From the NCBI RefSeq assembly GCF_000725125.1, contig NZ_JFCB01000005.1:124001-188000 (forward strand): a DNA stretch of 64,000 bases, given 5' to 3'. This DNA comes from Streptomyces toyocaensis. Lineage in GTDB: Bacteria > Actinomycetota > Actinomycetes > Streptomycetales > Streptomycetaceae. The notes under the pieces are model-generated. The model worked only from the letters and a program-made list of their open reading frames with translations. It had not been told where the DNA came from and ran no database searches. The position numbers and the translations under genes were made by a program. Below are positions 18,175 through 27,859 of this stretch, in pieces (position 1 is the stretch's first letter; every line of letters starts with the position of its first letter).

Positions 18175-18630
18175 GTGAAGCACTCCACTAACCCTCAGAC
18201 GCGACGCGGCCGGGGCCCCGCCCGCCGGATCGGCCGCTCCCTCGCCCTCGTCCTGCCTGTCGTCCTGGTGCTCTCCGGGACTCTCGCGGTCGCGGGGGTC
18301 AACTGGTCCGGAGCCCCCACGAGCCCGGTGCTCACCGCCGCCGACACCTCCGCCTCCGGCGCCTCCTCGCGGACCGGCGCCCGCGCGCCGCAGGACGTGC
18401 TGCGCGACAAGCTGCTGGTGGAACTCCAGGAGGAGAACCCGGGTGTGGCGCTCACCCACCTCCAGCAGGCCGTGAACGACCGCCCGTCCCTGGCGAAGCA
18501 CTGCGCCTCCATCGCCCGCTCGCTGGGCCGGGCCGCGGTCCGCGTCCACGGCCCCACGAAGGCCCAGTCCTACGCCCGTCCGGTCTGCGACACCGCCTAC
18601 GCCGCGGGCGTCGTCACAGCCAACCGCTGA
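18175..18630 (+). CDS. Exported hypothetical protein
   Basis: A 151-residue protein from a GTG start. Residues 1-22 are basic, followed by a hydrophobic segment (LALVLPVVLVLSGTLAVAGV, about 23-42), so it is either a signal peptide or a membrane anchor. The mature part includes APQDVLRDKLLVELQEENPGVALTHLQQAVNDRPSLAKHCASIARSLGRAAV and two Cys (CASIAR and VCDTAY) that may form a disulfide. Its position after msiK matches a conserved Streptomyces protein of unknown role. I do not recognise a domain. Confidence 0.75.
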   Translation: MKHSTNPQTRRGRGPARRIGRSLALVLPVVLVLSGTLAVAGVNWSGAPTSPVLTAADTSASGASSRTGARAPQDVLRDKLLVELQEENPGVALTHLQQAVNDRPSLAKHCASIARSLGRAAVRVHGPTKAQSYARPVCDTAYAAGVVTANR

Positions 18631-18942
18631 CCCTGCGGCGGCCGCAGACACCCACGCCGCCGTCACTGCGGGCACCCGCACCGCCGCAGCTGCGGGCCAT
18701 CGTGCCTCCCCCCAGTGCCCCGAAGGCCTGGGAGGCACCCCCAGGGCGATGGGGGTACCTCCCGCTCGAGCGAAGCCGAAAGTGGGGGAGGGTGGGCGCT
18801 GGGAGTCCCCCTCCGGGGGAGGCACCCCGCCCACGCCGGGCTGCGCGCCCCCCCAGCCGCCACCGACACCGGGCGCGCCGACAACGCACCGGCACGCCCG
18901 GCTGCCCGCAGCCACCCGCCCGGCGCCGCGTAAAGTGCGGGC
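18631..18942. repeat. Intergenic GC-rich repeat/stem-loop region
   Basis: This 312-bp gap has no gene. It carries interlocking inverted repeats (GTGCCTCCC and GGGAGGCAC around 18704-18739; GTACCTCCCGCTCGAGC and neighbouring purine runs around 18755-18790; a third pair near 18808-18826). The block near 18750-18790 (cctcccgctcgagcgaagcc followed by gaaagtgggggag) is like a dispersed intergenic repeat I remember as common in many Streptomyces genomes. It probably acts as a terminator or attenuator, or is a mobile palindromic element. Confidence 0.55.
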
Positions 18943-19674
18943 ATGACCGACCCGCGTGCCGCCTCCCGCCCCACCCAAGCCGTCGTTCTGGCCGGCGGCC
19001 AGGGCTCCCGGCTCCGCCCGTACACCGACGACCGGCCCAAGCCGATGGTCGAGATCCCCGGCACGGGAACCCCGATCATCGGCCACCAGCTCACCTGGCT
19101 CGCCGAGGAGGGCGTCACCGACGTCGTCGTCTCCTGCGGCCATCTCGCCGAAGTGCTGCAGAAGTGGCTGGAGACCACCGACCTCCCCGTCTCCGTCACC
19201 ACCGTCGTCGAGACGGAACCCCTCGGCCGCGGCGGCGGCCTCAAGTACGCCGCCGCCCACCTCCCGCACCCGGACCGGCCCTGGTACGCCACCAACGGCG
19301 ACATCTGGACCCGCTTCTCGCTGCGCGACATGGCCGACTTCCACACCGAGCGCGACGCCGTCGCGACCCTCGCCCTGGCCCGCCCGCGCATCCCGTGGGG
19401 CGCGGTGCGCACCGACGGCTTCGGCCACATCACCGACTTCATCGAGGCCCCGCCGTCGACCTTCGAGATCAACGCGGGCGTGTACGTCTTCTCCCCCGAG
19501 TTCGCCGGCCTGCTCCCGGAGCGCGGCGACCACGAGCGCACCACGTTCCCGCGTCTGGCGCGTGAGCGGCGCCTGGCCGGGTTCCCGATCCCCCAGGGCT
19601 CCTACTGGCGAGCGATCGACACCGCGAAGGACCTGACGGAGGCGGCGAAGGAGTTGGCTACACAGGGCCGCTGA
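18943..19674 (+). CDS. Sugar nucleotidyltransferase (NTP_transferase, GDP-mannose pyrophosphorylase-like)
   Basis: A 243-residue nucleotidyltransferase. The activator loop LAGGQGSRLRPYTDDRPKPMVEI (residues 16-38) is the GGxGxRLxPLTxxxPKP signature for binding the nucleoside triphosphate, YATNGDIW (about 105-112) provides the Asp for metal binding, and EINAGVYVFSPEF the sugar contact. It makes an NDP-sugar from NTP and a sugar-1-phosphate, probably in the mannose-1-phosphate or glucose-1-phosphate class. It lacks the C-terminal left-handed beta-helix, so it is the short form. Likely a supplier for cell-envelope glycans. Confidence 0.88.
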   Translation: MTDPRAASRPTQAVVLAGGQGSRLRPYTDDRPKPMVEIPGTGTPIIGHQLTWLAEEGVTDVVVSCGHLAEVLQKWLETTDLPVSVTTVVETEPLGRGGGLKYAAAHLPHPDRPWYATNGDIWTRFSLRDMADFHTERDAVATLALARPRIPWGAVRTDGFGHITDFIEAPPSTFEINAGVYVFSPEFAGLLPERGDHERTTFPRLARERRLAGFPIPQGSYWRAIDTAKDLTEAAKELATQGR

Positions 19675-19760
19675 CACCACATCACCCCCGCGCACGACGC
19701 AGAGGGGTCCCGCACGGTCGCACCGTGCGGGACCCCATCTGCGTACGGAAGCGGCCTCTG

Positions 19761-21446
19761 CTAACCCAACAGGCCGCCCACGAGCCCCGGTTCGCCCGAG
19801 GAGCCGCCGCTGCCCCCGCTCGGGGCGCCGCCGCTGCCGCCGGCGGCACCGCCGCCCGAGGTCGGGCCGGACGTGGTGCTCGGCGCCCGCTCCGCCGGGA
19901 CGGACTGCTGCGGCGGGGCCTGGCCGGCGCTGCCCCGGGTCTGGCTGGGCGCACCGGTGACGGAACCCGCGCCCTGGGTCGCCCCGGGGGTGGTGGTCCC
20001 GGCGGACGGGCTCGCCGGGCCCGAGGTGGCGCCCCGGGTGGGCGGGGTGGAGGCCGACGGGGTCCGCTGCTCCTCCTGCCGCTCGCCCGGCTCCTCCGGC
20101 AGCGGCGATCCCGGGAGTTCGTTGCGCGGGGCCTCGCCGGGCCCGGGGACGACCACCCGGTCCGCGTCCCGGACCGCACCGCCGAGCAGCGAGCCGACGA
20201 GCATGGTCAGCCCGCACACCACGAAGGTGATGAGGACGCCACGGCGCAGCACGTGGCTCCGCAGGTCCCAGATGTCCGCGCGGGGGCCGAGCCGGCGCCA
20301 GGCACCAGCCGCGAGACGGCCGTCGACGGAGTAGACGGGGGCGCCCGCGATGATCAGCGGCGACCAGGCGGCCAGGTAGATGATGTCGGGCGTCTCGTAG
20401 GCGGGGACGCTCTTCCAGCTCACGGTGACCAGCAGCGCCGCCGACAGTGTCGCCCCGACCACGGCGGCCAGCCGCTGCCAGCAGCCGAGGACGGTCAGCA
20501 CTCCGACAACGATCTGGGCGAAGGCGATGACCAGCCCGGCGCCGATGGGGTGTTCGAGGGCGAACTGGCGCAGCGGCTCGGCGGCTTCCCAGGGGTGCAG
20601 GGTGTGCAGCCACTTGACCATGGAGCCGCGCTTGCCGCCCTCGAAGTAGAGGGGGTCGCAGAGCTTGTTCATCCCGGCGTAGACGGAGATGCCGCCGAGG
20701 AAGACCCGCAGCGGGAGCAGGACGACGCCGAGGTTCATCCGGCGGCCGGGGTAGTAGGCGTGCCGGGCCGGGTCGTCCCCGTGCCGCCTGCCGCGCCGGC
20801 CCGTGCTCTCGAACGTGTCGTCGTGCCCGGACCCGTCGTACTCCGGGTCGCCGTAGTCCTGGTCGCCGTAGCCCTGGTCGCCGTAACCCTGGTCGTAGGC
20901 GGGTTCGTCGTAGGCGCTGCCGGACGAGCGCATCGGGGGCAGCAGGGGGCCGTCGCCGTGGCGGCGCTGGGCGCCGACGAACGGGGTTTCGATGGGCTGG
21001 GTGGCCGGGCCGTCGTCGTAGTCGTACCCGGTGTCCGCCTGGGGCAGCAGCCGGGTGGCTCCGGAGTCGGTGAACAGGTCGTCGGCGTGGCGGACGCCGT
21101 CGTGCCGCCGCACGGCCTGGAGCAGTCGGTGGGCGCCGGTGTCGTCGGGCTCGGACCGGCCGCTCCAGACGACGGGACGACGGCGGGCGGCGGCCGGCCC
21201 TGCCGTACCCATGCTGGTGACGACGGGGATGCGGGCGGTGTCCTCGGCGACACTGGTGTGCCGTGCGATCCGCGGCGAGGGGGCGCGCCGCGCCGAGACG
21301 CCCAGCTGCACGCGGAAGCTGGCGTGATTGACGATGACCTGCGCCGGATCGCTCGGCACCTTCACCATGCTCAGCGCGGGAGCGTCGTCGAGTCCCGACG
21401 AGCGGTCCCCCGTGGGTGTGCGGGGTGTTCTGGTGTCCACACTCAT
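19761..21446 (-). CDS. DoxX-family membrane protein with long disordered ends
   Basis: A 561-residue protein. Residues 1-225 are polar and include a tandem YGDQGYGDQ/DYGDPEY stretch (about 180-200). The DoxX domain begins near 233 (RMNLGVVLLPLRVFLGGISVYAGMNKLCDPLYF) with four hydrophobic helices through about 410, including HPIGAGLVIAFAQIVVGVLTVLG. A further helix near 410-430 (VLITFVVCGLTMLVGSLLGGAV) is followed by a Pro/Ser/Thr/Gly-rich tail, likely exposed outside. DoxX proteins act in respiratory or redox complexes, but the role of these long Streptomyces forms is not known. A GC-rich palindrome (about 19703-19740) follows the gene and serves as a bidirectional terminator with the nucleotidyltransferase. 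Confidence 0.82.
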   Translation of the reverse strand: MSVDTRTPRTPTGDRSSGLDDAPALSMVKVPSDPAQVIVNHASFRVQLGVSARRAPSPRIARHTSVAEDTARIPVVTSMGTAGPAAARRRPVVWSGRSEPDDTGAHRLLQAVRRHDGVRHADDLFTDSGATRLLPQADTGYDYDDGPATQPIETPFVGAQRRHGDGPLLPPMRSSGSAYDEPAYDQGYGDQGYGDQDYGDPEYDGSGHDDTFESTGRRGRRHGDDPARHAYYPGRRMNLGVVLLPLRVFLGGISVYAGMNKLCDPLYFEGGKRGSMVKWLHTLHPWEAAEPLRQFALEHPIGAGLVIAFAQIVVGVLTVLGCWQRLAAVVGATLSAALLVTVSWKSVPAYETPDIIYLAAWSPLIIAGAPVYSVDGRLAAGAWRRLGPRADIWDLRSHVLRRGVLITFVVCGLTMLVGSLLGGAVRDADRVVVPGPGEAPRNELPGSPLPEEPGERQEEQRTPSASTPPTRGATSGPASPSAGTTTPGATQGAGSVTGAPSQTRGSAGQAPPQQSVPAERAPSTTSGPTSGGGAAGGSGGAPSGGSGGSSGEPGLVGGLLG

Positions 21447-21564
21447 CTAACCGAGTGACATGGCGTTAGGACACTGCCTTGACCCGCCCGATGTGTCCGG
21501 ACCGCGTCAAGCTCGTCCGGACCACCCGGAACACTCCGCGCGGGTGATGAGCCCGAACACCCGT

Positions 21565-22506
21565 TCAGGCCCGCCGGCGCGCCGCCTCGTACAGCACGAT
21601 GCCCGCCGCGACGCCGGCATTGAGCGACTCCGCGCCGCCCGGCATCGGGATCCGCACCCGGACGTCACAGGTCTCGCCGACCAGCCGGGACAGCCCCTTG
21701 CCCTCGCTGCCGACGACGATGACGACCGGCCCGTCCAGCGCCTGGAGTTCGCCGAGCTCGGCCTCCCCGTCGGCGGCCAGGCCGACGACCGTGATCCCGG
21801 CCTTCTGGTACGCCTCCAGCGCGCGCGTCAGATTGGTGGCGCGGGCGACGGGCGTGCGGGCGGCCGTACCGGCGGAGGTCTTCCAGGCTCCGGCGGTCAT
21901 CCCCGCGGCTCGCCGCTCGGGCACGACGACACCGTGACCGCCGAAGGCCGTGACGGACCGGACGACCGCGCCGAGGTTGCGCGGGTCGGTGACCCCGTCG
22001 AGGGCCACGATCAGCGGGTCCTGCCCCTCGTCGTGGGCGCCCGCGACCAGGTCCTCCGGGTGCGCGTACTCGTAGGGCGGCACCTGGAGGACCAGACCCT
22101 GGTGGTTCAGGCCGTTGGTCATGCGGTCGAGTTCTGGGCGGGGCGCCTCCATGAGGTTGATGCCGCCGCGCTCGGCCGCGAGCTGGAGCGCCTCGCGCAC
22201 CCGCTCGTCGTTGTCGATGAACTGCTGGACGTACAGCGTGGAGGCGGGCACGCCCTCGCGCAGCGCCTCGACGACCGGGTTGCGGCCGACGACGAGCTCG
22301 GAGGCCGAGCGGCCCCCGCCGCGCCGCTGCGGCGGGCGGCCCTGGGCGCGGCGTGCCTTCGACTGCGCGGCACGCTGCTTGGCGTGCCCCTTGCGCATCT
22401 CGGCGGGCGGCGTCGGCCCCTTGCCTTCCAGGCCCCGGCGCCGCTGGCCGCCGCTGCCGACCTGCGCGCCCTTCTTGCCGGACATGCGGCGGTTGTTCGC
22501 GGCCAT
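21565..22506 (-). CDS. rlmB: 23S rRNA 2'-O-methyltransferase RlmB (TrmH/SpoU family)
   Basis: A 313-residue SPOUT methyltransferase that methylates the 2'-OH of a guanosine in 23S rRNA (G2251, E. coli numbering). Residues 1-70 are a basic Arg/Gln/Gly-rich extension. The substrate-binding domain begins at [15 protein letters not shown], and the SPOUT motifs follow: [19 protein letters not shown] (motif 1), [14 protein letters not shown] (motif 2) and [23 protein letters not shown] (motif 3, deep trefoil knot). The ATG at 22506 precedes [13 protein letters not shown]. It lies directly downstream of cysS on the same strand, a conserved Streptomyces order. Confidence 0.92.
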   Translation of the reverse strand: MAANNRRMSGKKGAQVGSGGQRRRGLEGKGPTPPAEMRKGHAKQRAAQSKARRAQGRPPQRRGGGRSASELVVGRNPVVEALREGVPASTLYVQQFIDNDERVREALQLAAERGGINLMEAPRPELDRMTNGLNHQGLVLQVPPYEYAHPEDLVAGAHDEGQDPLIVALDGVTDPRNLGAVVRSVTAFGGHGVVVPERRAAGMTAGAWKTSAGTAARTPVARATNLTRALEAYQKAGITVVGLAADGEAELGELQALDGPVVIVVGSEGKGLSRLVGETCDVRVRIPMPGGAESLNAGVAAGIVLYEAARRRA

Positions 22507-22663
22507 GAGGTATCCGTCTCCGTGAAGTCGTGGGTGGTGCTGCTGTGGTGCTGCTCGGGTGCGCACGTCTGAGACGTGTGCCTGTGAAGTGTGCCGCCCG
22601 GAGGCCCGGACGGCACAGTCGATCTTCGAACGCCCAGGTCGGGGCCTCGCGGCCCCAGGCTCC

Positions 22664-24064
22664 TCAGCGCGGGCCGAGGCTCCAGCGCGGCCCCTGCGGG
22701 CTGTCCTCGATCACCAGGCCCGACTGGCCCAGCTGGTCGCGGATGGCGTCCGCGGTGGGCCAGTCCTTGCGGGCCCGGGCGGCCTCGCGCTGGTCGAGGA
22801 CCATGCGGACCAGCGTGTCGACCACACCGTGGAGGTCCTCACCCCGGTCGCTCCCGCCGGCCCAGTGCGGGTCCAGCGGGTCGAGGCCGAGCACGCCGAG
22901 CATGGCACGGACCTCCGCGAGCCGGGCGACGGCCTCCTCCTTGTCGTCGGCGGCCAGCGCGCTGTTGCCCTGCCGGACGGTGGTGTGCACGACGGCGAGC
23001 GCCTGCGGGACGCCCAGGTCGTCGTCCATCGCCTCGGCGAACGCGGGCGGCACCTCGCCCGCGGGTTCGACGACGCCCCCGGCCAGCTCCGTCACGCGCT
23101 GCACGAAGCCCTCGATCCGCGCGAACGCGGACTCGGCCTCGCGCAGGGCCTCCTCGCTGTACTCGATCATCGACCGGTAGTGCGGGGTGCCGAGGTAGTA
23201 GCGCAGCACGATGGGCCGCCAGCGCTTGACCATCTCGCCGACCAGTACGGAGTTGCCGAGCGACTTCGACATCTTCTCGCCGCTCATGGTGACCCAGGCG
23301 TTGTGCACCCAGTACCGGGCGAACTCGTCGCCGTAGGCCTTGGCCTGGGCGATCTCGTTCTCGTGGTGCGGGAAGATCAGGTCGAGACCGCCGCCGTGGA
23401 TGTCGAAGACGCTGCCGAGGTACTTGTGCGCCATGGCCGAGCACTCCAGGTGCCAGCCCGGGCGCCCGCGGCCCCACGGCGTCTCCCAGCTCGGCTCGCC
23501 GGGCTTGGCCGCCTTCCACATCGCGAAGTCGCGCGGGTCCCGCTTGCCGGTCTCGCCCTCGCCCGACGGCTGGAGCAGGTTGTCGAGCTCCTGGTTGGAC
23601 AGCCTCAGGTACTCCGGGAACGAGGTGACGGCGAAGTACACGTTGCCGTCGGCCTCGTAGGCGTGCCCGCGCTCGATGAGGCCGCGCATCATCTCGACCA
23701 TCTCGGTGATGTGGCCGGTGGCGCGCGGCTCGTAGGCCGGGGGCAGGCAGCCGAGGGCGCGGTAGCCGTCGGTGAAGGCGCGCTCGTTCTCGTAGCCGAT
23801 GGACCACCAGGGGCGGCCCTGTTCGGCGGACTTGGCGATGATCTTGTCGTCGATGTCGGTGACGTTCCGGATGAACGTCACCTCCAGGCCGCGGTACTCG
23901 AACCAGCGGCGCATGATGTCGAAGTTCAGGCCCGAGCGGATGTGCCCGATGTGGGGTGCCGCCTGCACGGTGGCACCACACAGGTAGATCGAGACGCAAC
24001 CCGGCTGGAGCGGGGTGAAGTCACGGATCTGCCGGGCGCTGGTGTCGTACAGGCGAATAGTCAC
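22664..24064 (-). CDS. cysS: Cysteinyl-tRNA synthetase
   Basis: A 466-residue class I aminoacyl-tRNA synthetase. The HIGH motif is [13 protein letters not shown] (about residues 34-46), the KMSKS motif [11 protein letters not shown] (about 264-274). Zinc-binding residues are Cys28 in YLCGAT and the later [14 protein letters not shown] segments. The GTG start at 24064 precedes [16 protein letters not shown], the usual N-terminus; longer in-frame sequence upstream is not conserved. It charges tRNA-Cys in the cytoplasm. A 157-bp gap separates it from rlmB downstream and 61 bp from ispF upstream, so an ispD-ispF-cysS-rlmB transcription unit is likely. Confidence 0.95.
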   Translation of the reverse strand: MTIRLYDTSARQIRDFTPLQPGCVSIYLCGATVQAAPHIGHIRSGLNFDIMRRWFEYRGLEVTFIRNVTDIDDKIIAKSAEQGRPWWSIGYENERAFTDGYRALGCLPPAYEPRATGHITEMVEMMRGLIERGHAYEADGNVYFAVTSFPEYLRLSNQELDNLLQPSGEGETGKRDPRDFAMWKAAKPGEPSWETPWGRGRPGWHLECSAMAHKYLGSVFDIHGGGLDLIFPHHENEIAQAKAYGDEFARYWVHNAWVTMSGEKMSKSLGNSVLVGEMVKRWRPIVLRYYLGTPHYRSMIEYSEEALREAESAFARIEGFVQRVTELAGGVVEPAGEVPPAFAEAMDDDLGVPQALAVVHTTVRQGNSALAADDKEEAVARLAEVRAMLGVLGLDPLDPHWAGGSDRGEDLHGVVDTLVRMVLDQREAARARKDWPTADAIRDQLGQSGLVIEDSPQGPRWSLGPR

Positions 24065-24125
24065 GACACCAGGGTAGTGGGCGCGTGGCCGTGGGGTGCG
24101 CCTCCGGCGGTTTCGACGGCGTATG

Positions 24126-24623
24126 TCACATGCCGTCCCGTACGACCAGCGCCGTCGCCACCGCCATGAGGCCCTCACCCCTGCCCGGGAAGCCCAGCCC
24201 GTCGGTCGTGGCGCCCGAGACCGAGACCGGGGCGCCCGCCGCCTCCGTGAGGATCTCCTGGGCCTCGTCCCGGCGCTTGCCGATCTTCGGGCGGGGGCCC
24301 ACGACCTGCACGGCGACGTTGCCGATGCGGAAGCCGGCCTCCCGGACGATGCGCGCGGCCTCGGTCAGCAGGGTCACGCCGGACGCGCCGGACCACTCGG
24401 GGCGGCCCGTGCCGAAGTGCTGTCCCAGGTCGCCGAGACCGGCGGCGGAGAAGAGGGCGTTGCAGGCGGCGTGGGCGACGACGTCCGCGTCGGAGTGGCC
24501 GGCGAGGCCGGGGCCCTCGCCCTCCCACTTCAGGCCTGCGCACCACAGGTCGCGGCCGTCCTCGAAGGCGTGGATGTCGGTGCCGATGCCGACCCGGGGC
24601 AGCGGGTACGGCTCAGAAGCCAT
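24126..24623 (-). CDS. ispF: 2-C-methyl-D-erythritol 2,4-cyclodiphosphate synthase
   Basis: A 165-residue MEP-pathway enzyme that cyclises CDP-ME 2-phosphate to MEcPP with loss of CMP, giving the isoprenoid precursor route used by streptomycetes. [12 protein letters not shown] (residues 10-21) carries the metal ligands Asp and His. [29 protein letters not shown] contains the active-site loop with the third His ligand and the Ser/Asp pair. [14 protein letters not shown] is the C-terminal motif. It overlaps ispD by 11 bases, so the two are translationally coupled. Confidence 0.96.
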   Translation of the reverse strand: MASEPYPLPRVGIGTDIHAFEDGRDLWCAGLKWEGEGPGLAGHSDADVVAHAACNALFSAAGLGDLGQHFGTGRPEWSGASGVTLLTEAARIVREAGFRIGNVAVQVVGPRPKIGKRRDEAQEILTEAAGAPVSVSGATTDGLGFPGRGEGLMAVATALVVRDGM

Positions 24624-25401
24624 CGTTCAGCCTCCTGCGGGCCAGGACCGCCTCGGCGAGGACCAGGTCGAGGGGGCGGGTGACCTTGAAGGCCTCCTCG
24701 TGCCCGGGGACGGTGACGACGGGCAGGCCGAGCTGTTCGACCATGCTCGCGTCGTCGGTGACGTTGTCCGTCACCGTCTCGTGCGCGCGCACCAGCGTGG
24801 CCCGGTCGAAGCCCTGCGGTGTCTGCACCGCCCGCAGCAGGGACCGGTCGGGAGTGGCGACCACGCGTTCCGGCGCACCGGGCTCGGGAGCGGGCTCGAC
24901 CTGCTTGACGGTGTCGGCGAGCGGCAGCGCGGGGACGACGGCGGGCGCCCCGTCGCGTACGGCCTCGATGACGGCGTCGACGGTGTCCACCGGGACGAGC
25001 GGGCGGGCCGCGTCGTGCACCAGGACGATGTCGTAGCCGGGCGGCAGCGCGTCCAGGCCGGCCCTCACGGACTCCTGGCGGCTCTCCCCGCCGGGGACGA
25101 CGAGGAAGTCGGTGCGGTCGGGCAGCGCGTGCGTGTCGAGCAGCGCCTTCACCTCGGCAGCGCCGTCGGGCGGGGCCACGACGACGACGAGGGACACGGC
25201 GCGGGAGTCGGCCATCGCTCGGATCGCGTGGATCAGCATGGGCGTGCCGCCCAGGGCCCGGAGCGCCTTCGGGGCGCCCGGACCGAGGCGCACACCCCGG
25301 CCCGCGGCCGGGATGACGGCCGCCGTGCGGGCGGTCGTACGGGCGGCAGGACGGCCGGAGTGGGGGGTCGGCGACGGCGGGGGGAGCGGATCGTCAGTCA
25401 T
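24613..25401 (-). CDS. ispD: 2-C-methyl-D-erythritol 4-phosphate cytidylyltransferase
   Basis: A 262-residue MEP-pathway cytidylyltransferase joining CTP and MEP to CDP-ME. The nucleotide-binding loop is [24 protein letters not shown] (about residues 29-52), with [17 protein letters not shown] (about 134) and [16 protein letters not shown] (about 182) as further signatures. Residues 1-28 are a Pro/Thr-rich extension. Its stop lies inside the start of ispF. The gene is preceded by a 378-bp gap after carD, so it probably has its own promoter as well as carD read-through. Confidence 0.96.
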   Translation of the reverse strand: MTDDPLPPPSPTPHSGRPAARTTARTAAVIPAAGRGVRLGPGAPKALRALGGTPMLIHAIRAMADSRAVSLVVVVAPPDGAAEVKALLDTHALPDRTDFLVVPGGESRQESVRAGLDALPPGYDIVLVHDAARPLVPVDTVDAVIEAVRDGAPAVVPALPLADTVKQVEPAPEPGAPERVVATPDRSLLRAVQTPQGFDRATLVRAHETVTDNVTDDASMVEQLGLPVVTVPGHEEAFKVTRPLDLVLAEAVLARRRLNDGF

Positions 25402-25779
25402 CGGTTCCTGTCAGGTTTGTGTGCTCGGCCTACGTGGGTATGGCCTGGGCGTACCCCCGCTCCCGGAGCGGGGGAAGTGCCGGGCGTGACGCCTTGACCA
25501 GCCCCTTCCGTGACTCTGGTCGGGCCGGCCGCCCGGAGCCCGGCACGCCGGGGGTGGGGACGTGAGTGATGACACATCCCACGCCATGGCGCAAGTGCAG
25601 CGTACGGACGGTGTCCGGGTACGAACATGCCGCAGCGCCCGGCGACGTCCATGACGTCATCGGGCACCGCGGCATTTCGATGTCCTGAGTGCTGCTGCTG
25701 AGTGCTGCTTCGGCCTGCTGCCTGCTGCTGCGCTCCGCCGAGCGCCGGACGGGCGAAGCCGCGACTCAGGAGGCCGGCC
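25402..25779. other. carD-ispD intergenic region
   Basis: The gap contains a CCCCCGCTC/GAGCGGGGG hairpin (25454-25474), placed as an attenuator or terminator for carD transcripts. Near carD there is a repetitive CTGCTG-rich stretch (25688-25735). No open frame with convincing codon use was seen. Confidence 0.5.
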
Positions 25780-26262
25780 TCAGGAGGCGAGAACCTCGTC
25801 GAGCAGGGCCTCGGCCTTGTCCTCGTTGGTGTTCTCAGCGAGGGCGAGCTCGCTGACCAGGATCTGACGCGCCTTGGCGAGCATGCGCTTCTCACCGGCG
25901 GAGAGTCCGCGCTCGCGCTCACGGCGCCACAGGTCACGCACGACTTCCGCGACCTTGATGACATCGCCCGAGGCGAGCTTCTCCAGATTTGCCTTGTAGC
26001 GACGGGACCAGTTCGTGGGCTCCTCCGCGTACGGTGCGCGCAGCACCTCGAAGACCCGGTCCAGCCCGTCCTGACCGACCACATCACGCACGCCGACGAA
26101 CTCCGCATTGTCCGCTGGCACACGTACCGTCAGGTCACCCTGGGCGACCTTCAGCACCAAGTAGGTCTTGTCCACGCCTTTGATCTGGCGAGTTTCGATA
26201 GCCTCGATCAGCGCGGCCCCGTGATGGGGATAGACCACGGTGTCGCCAACCTTGAACGTCAT
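25780..26262 (-). CDS. carD: CarD-family RNA polymerase-binding transcription factor
   Basis: A 160-residue protein. The N-terminal Tudor-like RNA polymerase-interaction domain reads [39 protein letters not shown] (residues 1-39), as in CarD and Mfd RID domains. The helical C-terminal domain contains [38 protein letters not shown], including the conserved Trp that stabilises the open promoter bubble. It binds the beta subunit and acts globally at housekeeping promoters including rRNA. Position upstream of ispD-ispF-cysS is conserved across actinobacteria. Confidence 0.96.
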   Translation of the reverse strand: MTFKVGDTVVYPHHGAALIEAIETRQIKGVDKTYLVLKVAQGDLTVRVPADNAEFVGVRDVVGQDGLDRVFEVLRAPYAEEPTNWSRRYKANLEKLASGDVIKVAEVVRDLWRRERERGLSAGEKRMLAKARQILVSELALAENTNEDKAEALLDEVLAS

Positions 26263-26912
26263 GTGACAGGTACCCCTTCCGTGGCTATCCAGGGTAACAC
26301 GGATACGGCGTCTTCTGAATGGCGTTTTCGCAGGTCAGGGCCATTCTCGGGGCTTGACAACAGCAACAGGAACGTGCTTCGGACGCCTGGCGGAAGCAGG
26401 TATTCGCAGGTCGGAGCGGCTCTCCGGTGTGAGCGAATCGCGCACGTTACACGCATCCGGAGCTCCGCACGAGCGCTCGAAACGCCCGATATGTCGGGTT
26501 CCGCTTGCTCGACTTCCGCTACTCCGTTCGGTGGGCTGAGCCGGGTTCCGGCCGAATCCGAAATTGATCACACGGTGTGAGGATCGGCGGCCGGTGATCA
26601 ATTCCGCGGCCGCCCGATCATTCCTTCACGGAAATGCGCGCTCACGCGAATGGCGCGCCACCACGATGCGCAAGTGACGGCGTTTACTCATGGGTCAGCT
26701 GTGGCTCATGAGCCCGTACGGAGCGTCCCTACGTCATCGGTGATCGGGTGACCGCACCGCCGCGCGCGCGCCTTCCCGGGCTAACCCGGGACGTCTCGGG
26801 GAGGGTCGGGTGCGGCGGCGTGGGGACGGCTCGGTAACCTGAGGCCGCTGACAGACCCTTAGGGCGGCTTCACCCGGTCGCCAAACGCTAGAGTCAAGGA
26901 GATGCCGCCGCC
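26263..26912. promoter_or_regulatory. Large intergenic region between carD and lipoprotein gene
   Basis: 650 bp without a convincing gene. It must contain the divergent promoters of carD (left) and of the DUF461-like lipoprotein (right). ATTGATCACACGGTGTGAGGATC and a GGTGATCAATTCC complement of its first half lie around 26562-26605, an imperfect dyad ATTGATCAC/GTGATCAAT. A possible sigma-70 type -10 element (GCTAGAGT) lies about 20 bases before the lipoprotein start. A CCCGGGCTAACCCGGG palindrome is at about 26777-26792. Confidence 0.4.
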
Positions 26913-27602
26913 GTGAGCAGCAGCCTTCGACGCGGCGCCCTCGCCGCCGCCGCCATCGCGTTCTCGATCGCCTCGCTCTCGGCGTGCGGGGCCGGCAACA
27001 ACGCCCAGACACTGCAGATCCAGCCGGACAACGCGGCGACGACCGTCGGCGACATCAAGGTCCAGAATGCCATCGTCGTCACCCAGCCCGACCTGGAGTC
27101 GACCGGCCCCGCCGTCATCGCCGCCACCCTGTTCAACGAGGGCAGCACCGACCAGACGCTGGAGTCGGTCACCCTCCCCGGCACCGGCAAGACCGCCGAG
27201 CTGTCCCCCGCCAAGGGCGGCAGCCTCACCGTCCCGGCCGGCGGCTCACTGATCCTGGGCGGCGAGGGCAACGCCTCCGCCGTCCTGTCCAGCAGCCGTG
27301 AGGCCGTCCGGGACGGCAACGCCCAGCAGGTCACCTTCACCTTCAGCGAGACCGGTGACGTGAACCTGCGCGCGATCGTCTACCCGGCGGAGAACTTCTT
27401 CGAGGGCTGGGGCCCGAGCGAGATCCCGGCGGCGCCGGGCGCCTCGACGGAGCCGTCGGCGGAGTCCTCCGGCGAGCCGGCCGAGGGCGGCACGGGCGAG
27501 ACCCCGGGCGACGCGGAGACCTCCGGCGCTCCCGCCGGCGAGTCCCCGGAGAGCGGCGCCCCGTCCGACGCGGCCTCCGCGAGCCAGCCGGCCGGCGACT
27601 GA
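26913..27602 (+). CDS. Secreted lipoprotein (DUF461/copper-chaperone PCu(A)C-like fold)
   Basis: A 229-residue protein starting at GTG. The signal peptide is MSSSLRRGALAAAAIAFSIAS followed by LSAC, with the lipidated Cys near residue 25. The mature domain (about 30-160) is all-beta: IKVQNAIVVTQPDLESTGPAVIAATLFNEGSTDQTLESVTL and VPAGGSLILGGEGN, resembling DUF461/PCuAC domains. The Met/His metal ligands typical of copper chaperones are not visible, so copper binding is doubtful. A Ser/Pro/Glu-rich tail (about 170-229) is likely disordered. It precedes phoP in opposite orientation in the conserved Streptomyces order. Confidence 0.8.
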   Translation: MSSSLRRGALAAAAIAFSIASLSACGAGNNAQTLQIQPDNAATTVGDIKVQNAIVVTQPDLESTGPAVIAATLFNEGSTDQTLESVTLPGTGKTAELSPAKGGSLTVPAGGSLILGGEGNASAVLSSSREAVRDGNAQQVTFTFSETGDVNLRAIVYPAENFFEGWGPSEIPAAPGASTEPSAESSGEPAEGGTGETPGDAETSGAPAGESPESGAPSDAASASQPAGD

Positions 27603-27614
27603 CCGCCCGCCCTA

Positions 27615-27663
27615 CGACGCCGAAGGGCGGAACCCCGGTCGGGGGTTCCGCCCTTCGGCGTCG
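27615..27663. terminator. Strong bidirectional terminator
   Basis: A 22-bp perfect stem (CGACGCCGAAGGGCGGAACC and on) with a short GGTC(G) loop lies 12 bases after the lipoprotein stop. It can stop transcription from both the lipoprotein gene and convergent phoP. Confidence 0.88.
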
Positions 27664-27717
27664 CACGGGACAGCCGGGACAGCCGTCGGACGTCCCGGCG
27701 GGGGGGACGGCCTACGG

Positions 27718-27859
27718 CTCCGTCCGCCGACTCACCCCCAGGCCTCTTTACGGCTCGAACACCGCCCCCGACGCACCCCTCACACCGCTGCGCGGGCTTC
27801 GGAGTGCTGCGCCGGACTCCGTCCGCCGACTCACCCCCAGGCCTCTTTACGGCTCGAAC
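27718..27859. repeat. 43-nt direct repeat that includes the 3' end of phoP
   Basis: The bases 27718-27760 and 27817-27859 are identical over 43 nt, 99 bp apart. The second copy contains the last codons and stop of phoP (27847-27859); the first copy sits downstream as a non-coding duplicate. The intervening 56 bases are unrelated. This indicates a local duplication downstream of phoP. Confidence 0.9.

Noticed and set aside
18151..20613. An 820-codon minus-strand frame across several plus-strand genes
   Set aside because: No start or domain evidence; crosses an intergenic repeat region and two well-supported genes.
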